A stretch of DNA of 64,000 nucleotides from Rhodococcus oxybenzonivorans (GTDB lineage Bacteria; Actinomycetota; Actinomycetes; Mycobacteriales; Mycobacteriaceae): NCBI RefSeq assembly GCF_003130705.1, contig NZ_CP021355.1, positions 868,001-932,000 of the forward strand. Reading direction: 5' to 3'. A model generated the notes under the pieces. The model saw nothing but the letters and a program-made list of their open reading frames with translations, did not search any database and was not told the DNA's origin. This document shows, in pieces, positions 36,360-44,864 of the stretch. The position numbers and the translations under genes are program-made. Every line of letters begins with the position of its first letter. Position 1 is the stretch's first letter.

Positions 36360-37073
36360 ATGCGCCATCGCCCCCGGACCGCCTTCCTCGCTCTCGGTGC
36401 GGTCACCGTCATCGGTCTGACCGGGTGCTCGGCCATCGCCGATGCAGATCCGGGCACCGGGTCACTCGGGGGCGCACCGGCCGCCCCCGCACCGGTCTTC
36501 GATGCGGCACCGGCGTTGGCGAAGCTCGACACCCTGGCGGTCAAGGGCCGCGCCCCGAAGACCGGCTACTCACGAGAGCAGTTCGGTCCATCGTGGTCCG
36601 ACGACAACGGCGTCGAGGGCGGTCACAACGGCTGCGACACCCGCAACGACATCCTCCGCCGCGACCTGGTGGACCTGACCTACAAGACCAGTACGCGGGA
36701 TTGTGTGGTGGCGACCGGCACCCTGCACGACACCTACACCGGCACCACCATCGCGTTCGTCCGCGGTCAGGACACCTCCACGGCGGTGCAGATCGATCAC
36801 GTGGTCGCCCTGTCGGATGCGTGGCAGAAGGGCGCCCAGCAGCTCAGCCCGGAGCAGCGTCGCGACCTGGCCAACGACCCACGGAACCTGCAAGCCGTCG
36901 ACGGGCCCACCAATTCGAAGAAGTCCGATTCCGACGCCGCTTCCTGGTTGCCGCCGAACAAGAGCTACCGGTGCACCTACGTCTCCCGGCAGATCGACGT
37001 CAAAGCCCTCTACGGGCTCTGGGTGACCCAGGCGGAGAAGGACGCAATGAGCCAGGTCCTGCACTCCTGCTAA
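36360..37073 (+). CDS. Secreted lipoprotein with HNH/DUF1524 nuclease domain
   Basis: 237 residues. A lipoprotein signal (RTAFLALGAVTVIGLTGC, lipobox LTGC) is followed by a Pro/Ala linker and a DUF1524-type HNH domain: QIDHVVALSDAWQKGAQ, RDLANDPRNLQAVDGPTNSK, KSDSDAASWLPPN. Exported nucleases of this type are widespread in actinobacteria and may degrade extracellular DNA. CAGGAG lies ~10 bases before the ATG. Confidence 0.88.
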   Translation: MRHRPRTAFLALGAVTVIGLTGCSAIADADPGTGSLGGAPAAPAPVFDAAPALAKLDTLAVKGRAPKTGYSREQFGPSWSDDNGVEGGHNGCDTRNDILRRDLVDLTYKTSTRDCVVATGTLHDTYTGTTIAFVRGQDTSTAVQIDHVVALSDAWQKGAQQLSPEQRRDLANDPRNLQAVDGPTNSKKSDSDAASWLPPNKSYRCTYVSRQIDVKALYGLWVTQAEKDAMSQVLHSC

Positions 37074-37187
37074 CAAACACCCTTCCTGGGTTCGGCCGCG
37101 AGGGCAGCGGTGGCCACCAACGCAACCCCGGTACAGGAGGACGCTCATCCAATCGCAGGAACAGCTTGGAGCTGGCGAGATTCGCGC

Positions 37188-37781
37188 TCAGATTCGCGTT
37201 TCCGCCGAAAGCTGCCGGTCGCGGCGATGGACTGCCGATCTGGTGTGCTGTGCCGGCGTTCGCGGCCCCCGCGGCCGTGGACCAGGGTAGACCCCGAGAG
37301 CGGCGAGCGGACGACGTTCGTCCTCGGGCAACGAGTCGGCACGCCACTTCTTGACCGCCCGATAGAGCCACTGACCTACCTGTTCACCGTCGGCTGTGAC
37401 ATAGTTCGCGGGCACCAGCGCATTGCCGTGCTCTTCTCGGTAGGCAGCGATTTCGGTAAGCATCCGCCGCCGCTTGCTGTCGGCGCATGACACAGTCGGA
37501 AGTGGGACATCGTCGTCATCGCTCCACACGAACCCAATCGCATCGAGTTGCTGAATGCGTTGGGGCGGCAGGGTACCGAGCATGCGGGCAACCCGCTGGC
37601 GCTCCTGCCATCGGCCCAGTCGAAAACCGCACTCGGCGACGTAGTCGACGGGCATCACGCTTCGGGGATCATGCCGGCGAAACGCAGCGTAGAGGCGCAG
37701 AGGTGAGGCGGAGGCCCGGGTTGCTCGCACCGAGATCGCATCCTTGTGAGAGCCGTAAAGCGTTGTCCGGATAGTCATCAC
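37188..37781 (-). CDS. Helicase-associated (HA) domain protein
   Basis: 197 residues with two HA-type repeats, each with a Gly-x-Trp motif: VAECGFRLGRWQERQRVARM ... RIQQLDAIGFVW, and VPANYVTADGEQVGQWLYRA ... LAALGVYPG. HA domains occur in multiples on phage- and plasmid-type helicases and as stand-alone proteins; the role is probably nucleic-acid binding. The basic C-terminal tail may be read-on after an early frame loss. Confidence 0.65.
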   Translation of the reverse strand: MMTIRTTLYGSHKDAISVRATRASASPLRLYAAFRRHDPRSVMPVDYVAECGFRLGRWQERQRVARMLGTLPPQRIQQLDAIGFVWSDDDDVPLPTVSCADSKRRRMLTEIAAYREEHGNALVPANYVTADGEQVGQWLYRAVKKWRADSLPEDERRPLAALGVYPGPRPRGPRTPAQHTRSAVHRRDRQLSAETRI

Positions 37782-37856
37782 TTCAAGTATGTCAACTAGT
37801 TTGACGACTTGTCACCAAAGTCGAGCAATGTTGGATCGAAAAATGCTGCGAATCAA

Positions 37857-37979
37857 ATGAACCACCCACTCGCACACCCGGACGCAGAGATGCTCGACCT
37901 CCTCACCCGCCGCCTGGAGGGGCGTTGGGCATCTTCGGCATCTTCTCGCCGCTCGGAATCTGCGTTCAGCATCCTGTGA
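37857..37979 (+). CDS. 40-residue ORF
   Basis: ATG 37857: MNHPLAHPDAEMLDLLTRRL ... SAFSIL. The first half reads as an acidic amphipathic helix; the tail is Ser-rich. A palindrome-like GTCAACTAGTTTGAC sits ~55 bases upstream. No ribosome site, so support is weak. Confidence 0.25.
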   Translation: MNHPLAHPDAEMLDLLTRRLEGRWASSASSRRSESAFSIL

Positions 37980-38238
37980 CTGTGACCGGGGAATCACCAG
38001 GAACCGGGGCGTTCCCGCACCCCGGCGGGTCCGGCACGTTCACTGGAATAACCTGTCGGCCGGGCGCATCAGGTGTTGCTCCCGTCAGCGCGAGCGCCCC
38101 CGGGCGCAGTCACCGCGACGATCGGCGCCGGGTATATCGACGCCCTCGACGGATGCATCCTCCCTTAGCCGTCCTCGACTGTTGTCCGATCCGCAGGTGG
38201 GTGGCGCCCACGCCTTAACTCGCTGGAGGGGACGTGTC

Positions 38239-38511
38239 ATGTCCACGGGTAGTGATGTATTTCTTTCGGACGCGACGGGTGGCGTGACTCCACTGCGGAG
38301 TGGCCTGTGCGGCGACTGCCGGAGCGGGACCGCGTGCACCGCGGGATCGCAGGCGGATGGAACGGTCGCAGCCCGTTGTAATGGGGTCCGGTGTTGTCGG
38401 CGGCACCGAGGGTTAGCAGTCAACGGCGTTGGGGCGGGATGCCCGCAACTGGGATCCCACCCGCGCGTGTCACACGTCACACACCGGTTTGGGAACCTTG
38501 CGCGCCTTTGA
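38239..38511 (+). CDS. Hypothetical Cys-rich ORF
   Basis: 90 residues from ATG 38239; GGAGGGGACGTGTC precedes the start at a plausible distance. The first 35 residues (MSTGSDVFLSDATGGVTPLR, LCGDCRSGTACTAGS) look coding and include CxxC-type cysteines. The rest is Arg/Cys-rich and may be out of frame. Unrecognised. Confidence 0.3.
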   Translation: MSTGSDVFLSDATGGVTPLRSGLCGDCRSGTACTAGSQADGTVAARCNGVRCCRRHRGLAVNGVGAGCPQLGSHPRVSHVTHRFGNLARL

Positions 38512-38668
38512 GACCTCCCACTTGTGTATCGAACAGGAGCGCAACTGGCCGTCCAGTCCCGAGTTTGTTGTGGGGCCGCAATCTATCCCGGTTGGTCAGA
38601 CACTGACATCGAGCACGCGGAACCGGCGCGCGAGCCACTCCTATGTCACAACAGAAGGCGAGCATCAC

Positions 38669-38880
38669 ATGAAGAAGATCATGCGCGGAGCGATTCTGAC
38701 TGCTGTCGCAGCAGGCATCACACTCGGCGCGGTCAACGCAGCGCGCCGAACCGGTAGATGATCAGCTGCGTGTGAAGGCCGCGTGCGAATCAATTGCCGC
38801 GCAGTACACCCGTTTCGGCGAGGGCCAGCCGGGCTGGCGCCGTCACTCAGGCGGCCTGCCGCGGCGGGGCGGTGTTCCCG
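38669..38880 (+). pseudogene. Small secreted protein, frameshifted after the signal peptide
   Basis: A classic signal peptide (MKKIMRGAILTAVAAGITLG, AVNA) is read into a stop at 38,761. In another frame the text continues sensibly as PVDDQLRVKAACESIAAQYT, RFGEGQPGWRRH. A one-base change near 38,740 separates export signal and mature part. Confidence 0.5.
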
Positions 38881-38925
38881 GGGTGGAGTACAGAACTGGC
38901 AGCGTTGCCGTCGAGGTGGAAGGTG

Positions 38926-40541
38926 ATGAGCGAGAAGAGCATGGGCCGGGTACCGGTGGGTGATCCGATCCCGCTGCGGTTCGATCCGACCACCAAGCAA
39001 CGGCTCGAGGAGTTAGCCGCCGGCATCGGTCCGCGTCGATTCGGGCGCTGGTGCGGGTCGCCGCACGACGACTTCTCGCGGACCCTGATCGGCTGCCGGA
39101 TGCACTGGTCCAGGCCCGCCGGGCCTCCGCAGAGGCCCGCCGCATCATCTGGGCGGAGCGACCGCTGGATCTCGACCCCGAAGCCGGCACTCGCCTCAAC
39201 CAGCTCGCCCGCGAGTTCCACACCGACCGGAGCTCGATCGTCCGTGTCGCTCTGCACCGCTTCCTCACCGGGGCAGGCCGTTTCCGGCACCCGGTGCTCC
39301 GCGAAGATGCCCGCACCGATCTGAGCTGCCGCATCCGCGTGTACGTCAACCGCTCCACGCTGGTCCGCCTCGACTGGCTGATCGGCCGCAACGGTGACGT
39401 CCTCACCTCCGCTGCGATCCGGGTCGCGGTACGCCGACTCCTCGACGATCCGGAAGCCCTCGTCGCCGACCTGGCCACGATCGGCGCCGCCCGCGACCTG
39501 ACCCCGGAAGACCTCGGCCCTCGCACGAACGTGCACTTCGACGACGACCTGCGCCAGCAACTCGATGCCCTCGCCGGGCAGCTCGACTCCGACCGCGCCG
39601 AACTCATGCGCCTGGCAGCCCGCCAACTGCTGGCGAACCCGCGTGACCTCGACCAGGCGGTCACCGAGGAGATCTACCGCGGGGGCGCCAACCGGGCAAA
39701 GCTCCTCGCCCGGAACACCCGCCGCCAGCAGACCGCGGCCGCAAACCAGGCCCCCCGCACGCCCGCCGTCCGCAAGGCGCCCAGCCCGCAAGGCAACCCG
39801 TTCGGGAAACGGCATGTCTTCCGGTTCGATGTGGACACCAAACGCCGCCTCGAAGAGCTGGCGAACGAATACGGTCCCCGCCGGATCTCCGCGCTGCTCC
39901 GCGTCGGGATCCGCAGACTCATCGGGTCCCCGCACGCCGATGTCGACCTCGCGCAGGCCCGCCGGGTGGCCGCCCAGGTACGGGCGCTTCCGCACGACCC
40001 GGTGACCCTGAAACTGGACTCGCCGACGGCGGCCCGCTTCCGCGCCCTCGCCGCCCGCCACGAGGCGTCGCCGCGGGACCTGGTCGCGGTCGCGGTGCAC
40101 CGCTTCCTCGCCGCCCCCGGGCACTATCGGCCGACCCTGATCGACGAGGCCGCCGCATCCGGGCTCGACGAGAAGTTCAAGGTGTCGCTCTGCCCATCCG
40201 TCCGCCGCGACATCGAGCGGCTCGCCGACCGGCAGGGGAGTCGGTTGGCCTCTGCGTTGGTGCGGGTTGCGGTGCGCCGGCTCCTGGACAACCCTGGCGA
40301 CCTCGCGGGCGACCTGAAGACCGTTGCGCCGGTGCACGACCTGCGACCGCCACCGCCCACCGCCCGGATCGACGTCGCCCTCGACGACGAACTCCTCGCA
40401 CACCTCGACGCCCTCGCTGAACGGCTCGGCTCGGACCGTCAGGAACTGGTGTATCTGGCCGCCAAACGCATCCTCCGCTTCCATCACAACATCGAAAACC
40501 GGATGCTCGACGAGATGTTCCGCGCCCAGAACAACCGTTAG
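38926..40541 (+). CDS. Protein of eight concatenated ribbon-helix-helix units (5' frameshift)
   Basis: GGAAGGTG before ATG 38926 starts MSEKSMGRVPVGDPIPLRFD ... GIGPRR. One base is missing near 39,036 and the frame continues as IRALVRVAARRLLADPDRL to the stop at 40,541, ~538 residues in all. An alternative start is GTG 39051. The chain is a series of strand-helix-helix units of the type 'LRFDPTTKQRLEELA...IRALVRVAARRLL'. I count eight, in two blocks of four: units 1-4 resemble units 5-8 pairwise (FDPTTKQRLEELA/FDVDTKRRLEELA; VRVALHRFL/VAVAVHRFL; IRVAVRRLLDDP/VRVAVRRLLDNP). RHH proteins are normally ~45-residue dimers, so this could be a self-contained multi-operator DNA binder. Function unknown. 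Confidence 0.72.
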
Positions 40542-40654
40542 CACCTGCTGGCCAAACATGCCCGCCGCGAGCGGATTCGTCGGATGGACCGCGGCAGCGA
40601 CACCTGACCTGGGAGAATGGGCGGTGTGTCGGGCCCGCACCACCGGAGGATGCC

Positions 40655-40972
40655 ATGTCTCGGTTTCTGCGCCTCACCCTCGTCGCGGCGGCCACAGCGG
40701 CTGCGGCGATGTCTCTAACCGCGGCGCCCGCACACGCCGCACCGCCCGTCCCGGGTGGATGCGCATGGTAGAGTTTCGTCATTGGCGGGCTGTCGACGTG
40801 TGCACCGAGTTCGGTGAATTCCCATCAAGTGGAGGTGGTGTGCCATCTGCTCGGCGGATTCCCCTATATGGACTTTTCCGTGTGGGGGCCGGCGGTGCCC
40901 ACCTCCCTGCCGTCGATCGCGCTGTGCCCGCCGCTTCACGTTGGACTCGGCGGCACCGTGCACGCCCGATAG
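40655..40972 (+). pseudogene. Secreted protein with an in-frame amber codon
   Basis: GGAGGATGCC precedes ATG 40655. A clear signal peptide (MSRFLRLTLVAAATAAAAMS, LTAAPAHA) leads to APPVPGGCAW and then a TAG at 40,769-40,771. The same frame continues as coding-like text (SFVIGGLSTCAPSSVNSHQV, VPTSLPSIALCPPLHVGLGG) to 40,972, giving a ~105-residue small secreted Cys-containing protein if the amber were sense. If the amber acts as a stop, a 38-residue precursor of a ten-residue exported peptide remains. Confidence 0.6.
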
Positions 40973-41093
40973 CTCCGGCGCGCCCAGTGAACTGCGGAAA
41001 TGACACGTCCCCGGGGTCGGTCCGCCCGATCGGCCGCCGCCGCCAGTAGGGTTCTGCCTGCTGTATCGAGAAGCCGTGAGAGATCGGGGAACT

Positions 41094-41442
41094 GTGGCGC
41101 GCAAAGTAGTTGTCGAACTGGTCGACGACATCGACGGAACCATCTTCGGCGAGGACGGGGAGAACATCACCTTTTCCGTCAACGGGGTGGACTACGAAAT
41201 TGATTTGAAAGACAAGCACGCCAGCAAGTTTCACTAGAAGATCGGATTCTTCATCGGACACGTCACCCGAGTCGGTGGCCGCAAACGACGCTTGGATCGG
41301 CCCGTCGCCCCGGACGCCCCGCCGCGGGGGAGGGGGGAACTCCAAGGAGATTCGCGCCTGGGCGGCCGAACATGGCTACGAAATCTCCTCGCGCGGGCGC
41401 ATTCCCACCGAGGTCGAGCAGGCGTTCCAGGACGCCCACTGA
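41094..41442 (+). pseudogene. lsr2: Lsr2-family nucleoid protein, broken
   Basis: From GTG 41094: ARKVVVELVDDIDGTIFGED, FSVNGVDYEIDLKDKHASKF, the Lsr2 dimerisation domain. An amber codon stands at 41,235. Beyond it RVGGRKRRLDRPVAPDAP continues in frame, then a frame change in a G-run near 41,332 leads to the DNA-binding domain KEIRAWAAEHGYEISSRGRI, PTEVEQAFQDAH to 41,442. Lsr2 silences AT-rich foreign DNA; this paralogue was probably element-borne and is now dead. Confidence 0.8.
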
Positions 41443-41496
41443 CACCCAGTAGTGGGCATGTAGCGTGGGATTCCGACATGACACAGGGGTTTGACG

Positions 41497-41721
41497 GTGA
41501 ACGAAACCGACCAAGGGAACACGAGAGCGCGTGATTGGCTGCTGTCCGGCGTGCTGGATTTGCGCGTGAGCCTGGGCCTGGGTGCTTGCGTTCTTCTGCT
41601 GGCGGTCATCGGGACGTCGAACAACGGTCCGGGGTTGGTTACTGCGATCGTGGTGGTGTGTCTAGCTGCCAGTGTCATCGCATTCGTCGCTGCCGTGACG
41701 AGGGGGGCGAAGGATCGTTGA
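41497..41721 (+). CDS. Small two-helix membrane protein
   Basis: 74 residues from GTG 41497 (AGGGG upstream). Two hydrophobic helices (LGLGACVLLLAVIG, LVTAIVVVCLAASVIAFVAA) are separated by a short loop, with a basic C-terminus. It follows the broken lsr2. Function unknown. Confidence 0.5.
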   Translation: MNETDQGNTRARDWLLSGVLDLRVSLGLGACVLLLAVIGTSNNGPGLVTAIVVVCLAASVIAFVAAVTRGAKDR

Positions 41722-41812
41722 CCCGATCGCTGCGTAACCCCTGGTATCGGGCTCGGTGCGCCGAGCGGCGAGCGAGCATTGGCTGACCACCGGCAGCCGC
41801 GGGTTACGTGGC

Positions 41813-42049
41813 ATGACGGGTGAGCCGGTGGAACTCAGCGACACCGAGGCCGCCACCGTCCTCGCTGCCCTAGTCGAAACCACCGGCGGTCGGTGGCCGG
41901 CCCACCCTGCACGCATTGTCCGCGCACTTCGCCGGCTCGGCATCGACGGCAATGCCGAGCAGATGGCCGCAGTAATAACCGCTCTGGTGAGCGACCCGGC
42001 CTGGCCGCACCGTGCCCGCGAGATTACGTCCGGCGCATCGGACTGGTAG
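41813..42049 (+). CDS. Hypothetical helical protein
   Basis: 78 residues from ATG 41813 (MTGEPVELSDTEAATVLAAL). Amphipathic helices (VRALRRLGIDGNAEQMAAVI) and no membrane segment; the composition is coding-like. No family recognised. Confidence 0.5.
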   Translation: MTGEPVELSDTEAATVLAALVETTGGRWPAHPARIVRALRRLGIDGNAEQMAAVITALVSDPAWPHRAREITSGASDW

Positions 42050-42180
42050 GCCGGAACGGCTCATTCACCTGGGGGGATGACATGTCCCCATCGCTACGGG
42101 GTTGAGGAGGCGTTGTACCGATCCGCCTCTTCCCGGCGATACACAGCGCAGGAGGTCGTTGTCATGCTCAGCTCGTCCTA

Positions 42181-42249
42181 GTGGTTCCCGAAATCATCCG
42201 CATCCTGAACGGAGCATTCGCGTGGTGGGAATCGCTCCCTTTCCGCTGA
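42181..42249 (+). CDS. 22-residue Trp-containing micro-ORF (AWW motif)
   Basis: GTG 42181 overlaps the stop of a five-codon ORF that itself has an excellent ribosome site (AGGAGG, ATG 42164), so it may be reached by reinitiation. The peptide reads VVPEIIRILNGAFAWW, then ESLPFR. The WW pair and length recall the array at 26.6-27.2 kb. Weakly supported alone. Confidence 0.35.
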   Translation: MVPEIIRILNGAFAWWESLPFR

Positions 42250-42265
42250 CCCGGAGGTGATAACG

Positions 42266-42360
42266 ATGGTTCCGATCCCCCGTACGGGTTGGGAACAAGC
42301 TGGATGGTGTGGACACTTTGGCTGGTGCCCATAATTCTCTGGTGGAACTCCTGGCACTGA
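42266..42360 (+). pseudogene. Second Trp-rich micropeptide locus, probably frameshifted
   Basis: CCGGAGG lies ten bases before ATG 42266. In the annotated frame it gives a 22-residue peptide (MVPIPRTGWEQAGWCGHFGW, CP). One extra C in the CCCCC run (42,277-42,281) would instead read MVPIPPYGLGTSW ... LVPIILWWNSWH to the TGA at 42,360: 31 residues with the same size, Pro-rich start and WWN-aromatic ending as the array peptides. I read it as a decayed relative; the sequencing of the C-run decides. Confidence 0.4.
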
Positions 42361-42821
42361 CCCAGTACCTACTGCGCCGCCGGCGATGGACGGGCGGTGA
42401 CGGCCGTGCGGTTGTCGTGATTCTGTAATCAGCGTCGAGTTCGGCAGAATTGGGGTTGACCTGCGATGACGACAGGTCGCCAGGAAAGGATGAGGCGAGC
42501 GCCGGAGTGTGTGCGGGTTCGTTTGACCGGTTGCCGGATGGATTTGCCCTTTTCAGCTGGCAGTGGAGTACCCGACTCGCACTGAGAGCTGTCGGACGGT
42601 TTCACGTGTCACTGACGGATTCCATGAGTCAGGTGTGGATTCGGCTTGTTCGTGATGGATTCCGTTACTTGCCTGCCGCTGTCGGCCCTTCGATATTCCT
42701 CATCGTTCAGCCGAAAGAGCCGCTCGGTATCTGCAGCTGTCTCACGGTGTGTGGATCGTCGGCGACGGTCTTGCGGCCGGTCGCTCGTCGATGAGCTTGT
42801 TCTGGTGCGGGCTGGTGATGC
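42361..42821. other. Intergenic, no supported gene
   Basis: About 460 bases between the micropeptide-like locus and the 3' end of the decayed amidohydrolase. Plus-strand open frames exist (for example from 42,450), but none has a ribosome site or recognisable features. Confidence 0.35.
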
Positions 42822-43724
42822 TCAGAGTTTCAGTAATGCTTGGGCGTGGGTGCGGGCGATCTTGATGTGGTCGTTGTCGTTGATTCGAGTCGGTCGAACC
42901 ATTCCGCAGCTTCGCGCATGTCCTCGAACGGGTAGTCGGCGGAGAACAGCAATCGGTCGGCACCGACTTCTTGGATGGTGTTCAGCAGCGCCGGGGTGCG
43001 GAAGTTCGCGCTGGTGGTGAGGTAGAAGTTGGTGCGGAGGTAGTGGCCGAACGAGTGCTGGATGTCGATGCCCCGCGGTGCCACTGCGCTGCGGTGGTCG
43101 GTGCGCCAGATGTTGAAGGGCAGCAGCTCACCGAGGTGGCCGAGGATGATGTTCAGGTTTGGGTGCCGGTCGAACAAGCCGCTCCCCATCAGGCGGAGGG
43201 CGTGGGTTCCGGTTTCGACGGAGAACGCCCACGCGGACCCGTAGAGCCAGGGGTGGCCGTGGTACTGCGGCGTGGTGGACTCGAGCGGGTCACGCGGGTG
43301 CAGATAGACGGGAATATCGAGTTCCTCGACAGTGGACCAGAATTCGGCGTATCGGGGGCGTCGAGGTAGACGACGGTGTTCTCGTCACCGACCTGGGAGA
43401 ATCCGTTGACGAGGGTGCCGACGAGGCCGAGTTCGGTGACGGCGCGGCGTATTTCGGCGTGGTCGCGGCGGCGGGGTCCTGCATGGGTAGTGCAGGTGCG
43501 TGCGGGTCGAGGTCATCGATCGATTCGTCGCGATTCATGATCGTCAGCGTCGTATGCCGGTCGAGGAGGGACCGCACCATGATCCCGGGTGTGTTCCAAT
43601 CCTCGACTTTCCGGGAACGGAACAGCATGCGGTCACCGCTGTCGTCGAACAGGTGACCGTTCAGTTGCGCGATCTCGCGGCGGTACTTGCGCTTGATCTG
43701 CGCCAACAGCTTGTTCGCCGTCAC
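42822..43724 (-). pseudogene. Amidohydrolase of the gamma-resorcylate decarboxylase type, multiply broken
   Basis: Pieces of a metal-dependent decarboxylase/amidohydrolase: LPMQDPAAAT (43,480 region), then out of frame ELGLVGTLVNGFSQVGDENT, then MGSGLFDRHPNLNIILGHLG, NFRTPALLNTIQEVGADRLL, FSADYPFEDMREAAEWFDRL. The last ~14 codons are shifted again (HIKIARTHAQALLKL). At least three frame breaks. The first ~75 residues (MTANKLLAQIKRKYRREIAQ...) do not belong to this family, so the 5' end was replaced by a deletion fusion. Intact relatives decarboxylate 2,6-dihydroxybenzoate. Confidence 0.72.
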
Positions 43725-43946
43725 TGTCGCTTCTCATCATCTCGCGCCGTTGGGCGTCTCTCGTGATCCGTGACACCGCACGTTTTCGCCCAGCGTGGAT
43801 CCTGATGACCGATGGCCACCGGATAGCCCAGGAGGCACCCGTCTGTCCGGTGTGCGCGGCCGCGGGAACATTCCGGAATGTCGCCGCATCTAGAAGCCCA
43901 CGGGAGATCCGCTCCCAGGCACCTGGAAAGGGACATTGCGATTCCA

Positions 43947-44648
43947 ATGACGACTCCCGCTGAGAACACTGACACCGCCCCGGCCGCCGTCCCTGTGCCC
44001 GTACCGACCCCCATCCCGGCCTCGGCCCCCGAAGCGGACCCGTTGGCCGACGTCGGGATCGACCTGGCAAGCCTTCTCGGCGAGGGTTCGGCCGATGTGT
44101 CGACCTTGGAAATCGACGGCGGCATATCCGGCGCCGGCGGCATATCCGGCGCCGGCGGTGTGCAGATGAGTGCCGGCGTCGAGGCGTTCGTGAGCGCCCC
44201 CGCGGGTATCCCGCAGGTCGGTGCCGGTGTAGGTGCGCAGTTCGCGGCAGAAGGCGAATTCGATACCTACGGTAGCTACGAAGACGTCGACGTCAGCACG
44301 GACGCCGATGCCGGCACAACCGATGTGTCCGCAGAGGTGATCGACGGTGGCGTGTCCGGAGAGGCCGGGATCGAGGTCGGCGGCGAGTTCGGAGTCGACT
44401 TCCAGCCGGTAAATGGTGGGATCCCCGAGATCGGCATCGAAGCCGGTGGCGAGTTCGGCACATACGGCGGCTACGACGTGCACGGAGGTTACGAGCAGAT
44501 CGATGCCCACCACCAGAGCGAGGACGCCATATGTCGGCTGACCATGGCGCCTTCAACCCTAGCAGCACCAGAACCGCAGGACATTATGCCGGCTAGATGC
44601 CTAAGCGCTCTGTGTTGTCTCTCGTCGCCCTGCACTGGATGCCCTTGA
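43947..44648 (+). CDS. Low-complexity acidic Gly/Val/Ala-rich protein
   Basis: Up to 233 residues from ATG 43947 (MTTPAENTDTAPAAVPVPVP). A Pro/Ala start is followed by Gly-rich acidic repeats: ISGAGG twice in tandem (an 18-bp perfect DNA repeat near 44,119-44,156) and GIEVGGEFG/GIEAGGEFGTYGGYD. No Lys at all in the core. After ~residue 190 the text changes to Cys/Ser-rich and may be frame-lost. Many actinobacteria encode such proteins; function unknown, possibly surface or scaffold. Confidence 0.55.
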   Translation: MTTPAENTDTAPAAVPVPVPTPIPASAPEADPLADVGIDLASLLGEGSADVSTLEIDGGISGAGGISGAGGVQMSAGVEAFVSAPAGIPQVGAGVGAQFAAEGEFDTYGSYEDVDVSTDADAGTTDVSAEVIDGGVSGEAGIEVGGEFGVDFQPVNGGIPEIGIEAGGEFGTYGGYDVHGGYEQIDAHHQSEDAICRLTMAPSTLAAPEPQDIMPARCLSALCCLSSPCTGCP

Positions 44649-44864
44649 ACGCGCCCCCGAGAGCTTAACCGCGCACAGTTCGAGCAGACCACGTCTAGTT
44701 GTGAATTCGACTCCGCCGAGCGCTCTCGCCATCAGTATGGCCTGGAGGCGCCGGTAGAACACTGTCGGAAGCAATCCAAACTCTGGAAGGATGTGCTCGT
44801 CTCCGCCTCCGTAGGGCGCCCAGCGCAGGGCGAAGGTAATCATGGCGACTTCATCTTGAGTCAT
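44601..44864 (-). CDS. DUF3263-like small protein A
   Basis: 87 residues from ATG 44864 (ATG 44876 possible). Core FALRWAPYGGGDEHILPEFG, LLPTVFYRRLQAIL, matching the actinobacterial DUF3263 pattern (aromatic-Trp-PYGG, then a regulator-like helix pair). Its 3' end overlaps the convergent low-complexity gene by 48 bases. A paralogue lies 460 bases upstream. Confidence 0.6.
   Translation of the reverse strand: MTQDEVAMITFALRWAPYGGGDEHILPEFGLLPTVFYRRLQAILMARALGGVEFTTRRGLLELCAVKLSGARSRASSAGRRETTQSA

Noticed and set aside
38847-40643. 598-codon minus-strand frame opposite the RHH-array gene
   Set aside because: Val/Gly/Glu-rich shadow of a repetitive GC-rich gene; the plus strand shows regular strand-helix-helix repeats and a good ribosome site.
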